Shown one piece after another: positions 63,292-64,000 of a DNA stretch of 64,000 bases. Numbering within the stretch: position 1 is the first letter of the stretch; each line of letters starts with the position of its first letter. The position numbers and the translations under genes are program-made. This DNA comes from Neodiprion pinetum. Taxonomy: Eukaryota; Arthropoda; Insecta; Hymenoptera; Diprionidae. The notes beneath the pieces were generated by a model. That model saw nothing but the letters and a program-made list of their open reading frames with translations. It did not search any database and had not been told where the DNA came from. Location of the stretch: assembly GCF_021155775.2 (NCBI RefSeq), contig NC_060232.1, forward strand, positions 28,527,922 through 28,591,921. Reading direction: 5' to 3'.

Positions 63292-64000
63292 TAGAAGCTT
63301 TCATCGCTGATTGGCTCCCGTGAAAGAGCTCAGAGAACTCAACCGGAATATCATGAAATCAACAGCTGATAAAATACCTCAACATTTTCGGACATTCTGC
63401 TGCATCTTTTGAGTCGTTGATCAACAGTCAGTTGAAACTGTGACAACTATTCGTCGAACGTCCTCGACCTGTATCAAAAGTTATCGAGCAATTCACAGTA
63501 AGTTCGATACGACTTTGATCACTTTGTAGATAGTAAAATTTTCTGTAAAATCGGTCGGGACAATTATACACCTAAGTGTTCATTTTGTATTCGAAACGAA
63601 CTCTTAAAGTTGAGTGCATTGAACAAACGAATGAAAATACTGACTACCTTGTAAATTTTTATCTCACCCGGGTTCTAAGCCGATGCAAACAGTGTCTCTA
63701 CCTTTTGTATAGAAAATTTGATCATCTACAAAATGAAACCAAATACAGCTTCCCAACTTGTATAATTTTCGTTATATTTCGGTAGGGGTGTTTTAAAAAT
63801 TCAAACCGAATGAGTCTCATTTTATAATTTTACTACCGAGTTCCGGTGTCACAAGGCTTCGTTTGAGACTAAAAACTAAGTTTTCGAAGGATATGTAAGA
63901 GGAAAAGAAAAGTTAAAAAAATTCCGACGCAGTCGACGCATCATGCACTCGTACACCATGACGTAGGATACCTTGCATATGAATTAGGCATCGATCAAGG
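63292..64000. other. No feature seen to the window end
   Basis: Flank of transposon copy 2; only a 69-codon frame (63576-63785 plus), which is unconvincing. Confidence 0.5.

Noticed and set aside
1..64000. CRISPR arrays, operons, rRNA, snRNA, prophage, reverse transcriptase or transposase genes
   Set aside because: Looked for by motif on both strands and not found; the window is eukaryotic nuclear DNA.

Overview
The window looks like nuclear DNA of an insect, perhaps a hymenopteran; that placement is an inference from composition only. It is moderately G+C-rich and CpG-tolerant, full of microsatellites and degenerate DNA-transposon remnants. There are GT-AG splice-site pairs and an insect-type Kozak start (CAACATGG), and no operons or bacterial ribosome sites. 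No protein was recognised by family.

Only one gene is well supported: a two-exon minus-strand gene at about 21.5-22.7 kb. It encodes a 264-residue protein with a coiled-coil core and an acidic Ser/Glu/Asp patch. It has an initiator-like sequence, a strong start context, an intron whose phases agree and a polyadenylation hexamer just after the stop. Its last exon begins inside a short segment that is duplicated about 3.6 kb away (25.34-25.47 kb). Downstream of its stop, coding-like sequence continues in another frame (21.11-21.52 kb), interrupted by one in-frame stop.

Elsewhere there are isolated candidate exons with good splice signals but no homology: plus strand at 12.3 and 23.5 kb, minus strand at 29.5, 56.6 and 62.0 kb, plus a GC-rich minus ORF at 12.9-13.2 kb. 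By my rough estimate, splice-like pairs and open frames of this size arise by chance in 64 kb, so confidence is low. The rest reads as intergenic or long-intron DNA.

Repeats: a pair of ~390-430 bp inverted-terminal-repeat elements at 44.5 and 62.9 kb in opposite orientation; a second degenerate family at 10.9, 27.8 and 49.8 kb; a 41-bp-arm inverted repeat at 57.6-57.8 kb; a ~40-bp AT-rich degenerate tandem array at 20.8-21.0 kb; and many simple repeats. Five perfect CRE octamers (TGACGTCA) occur where about one is expected. Two CpG-dense blocks (8.58-8.76 and 17.56-17.96 kb) look like promoter or first-exon DNA.
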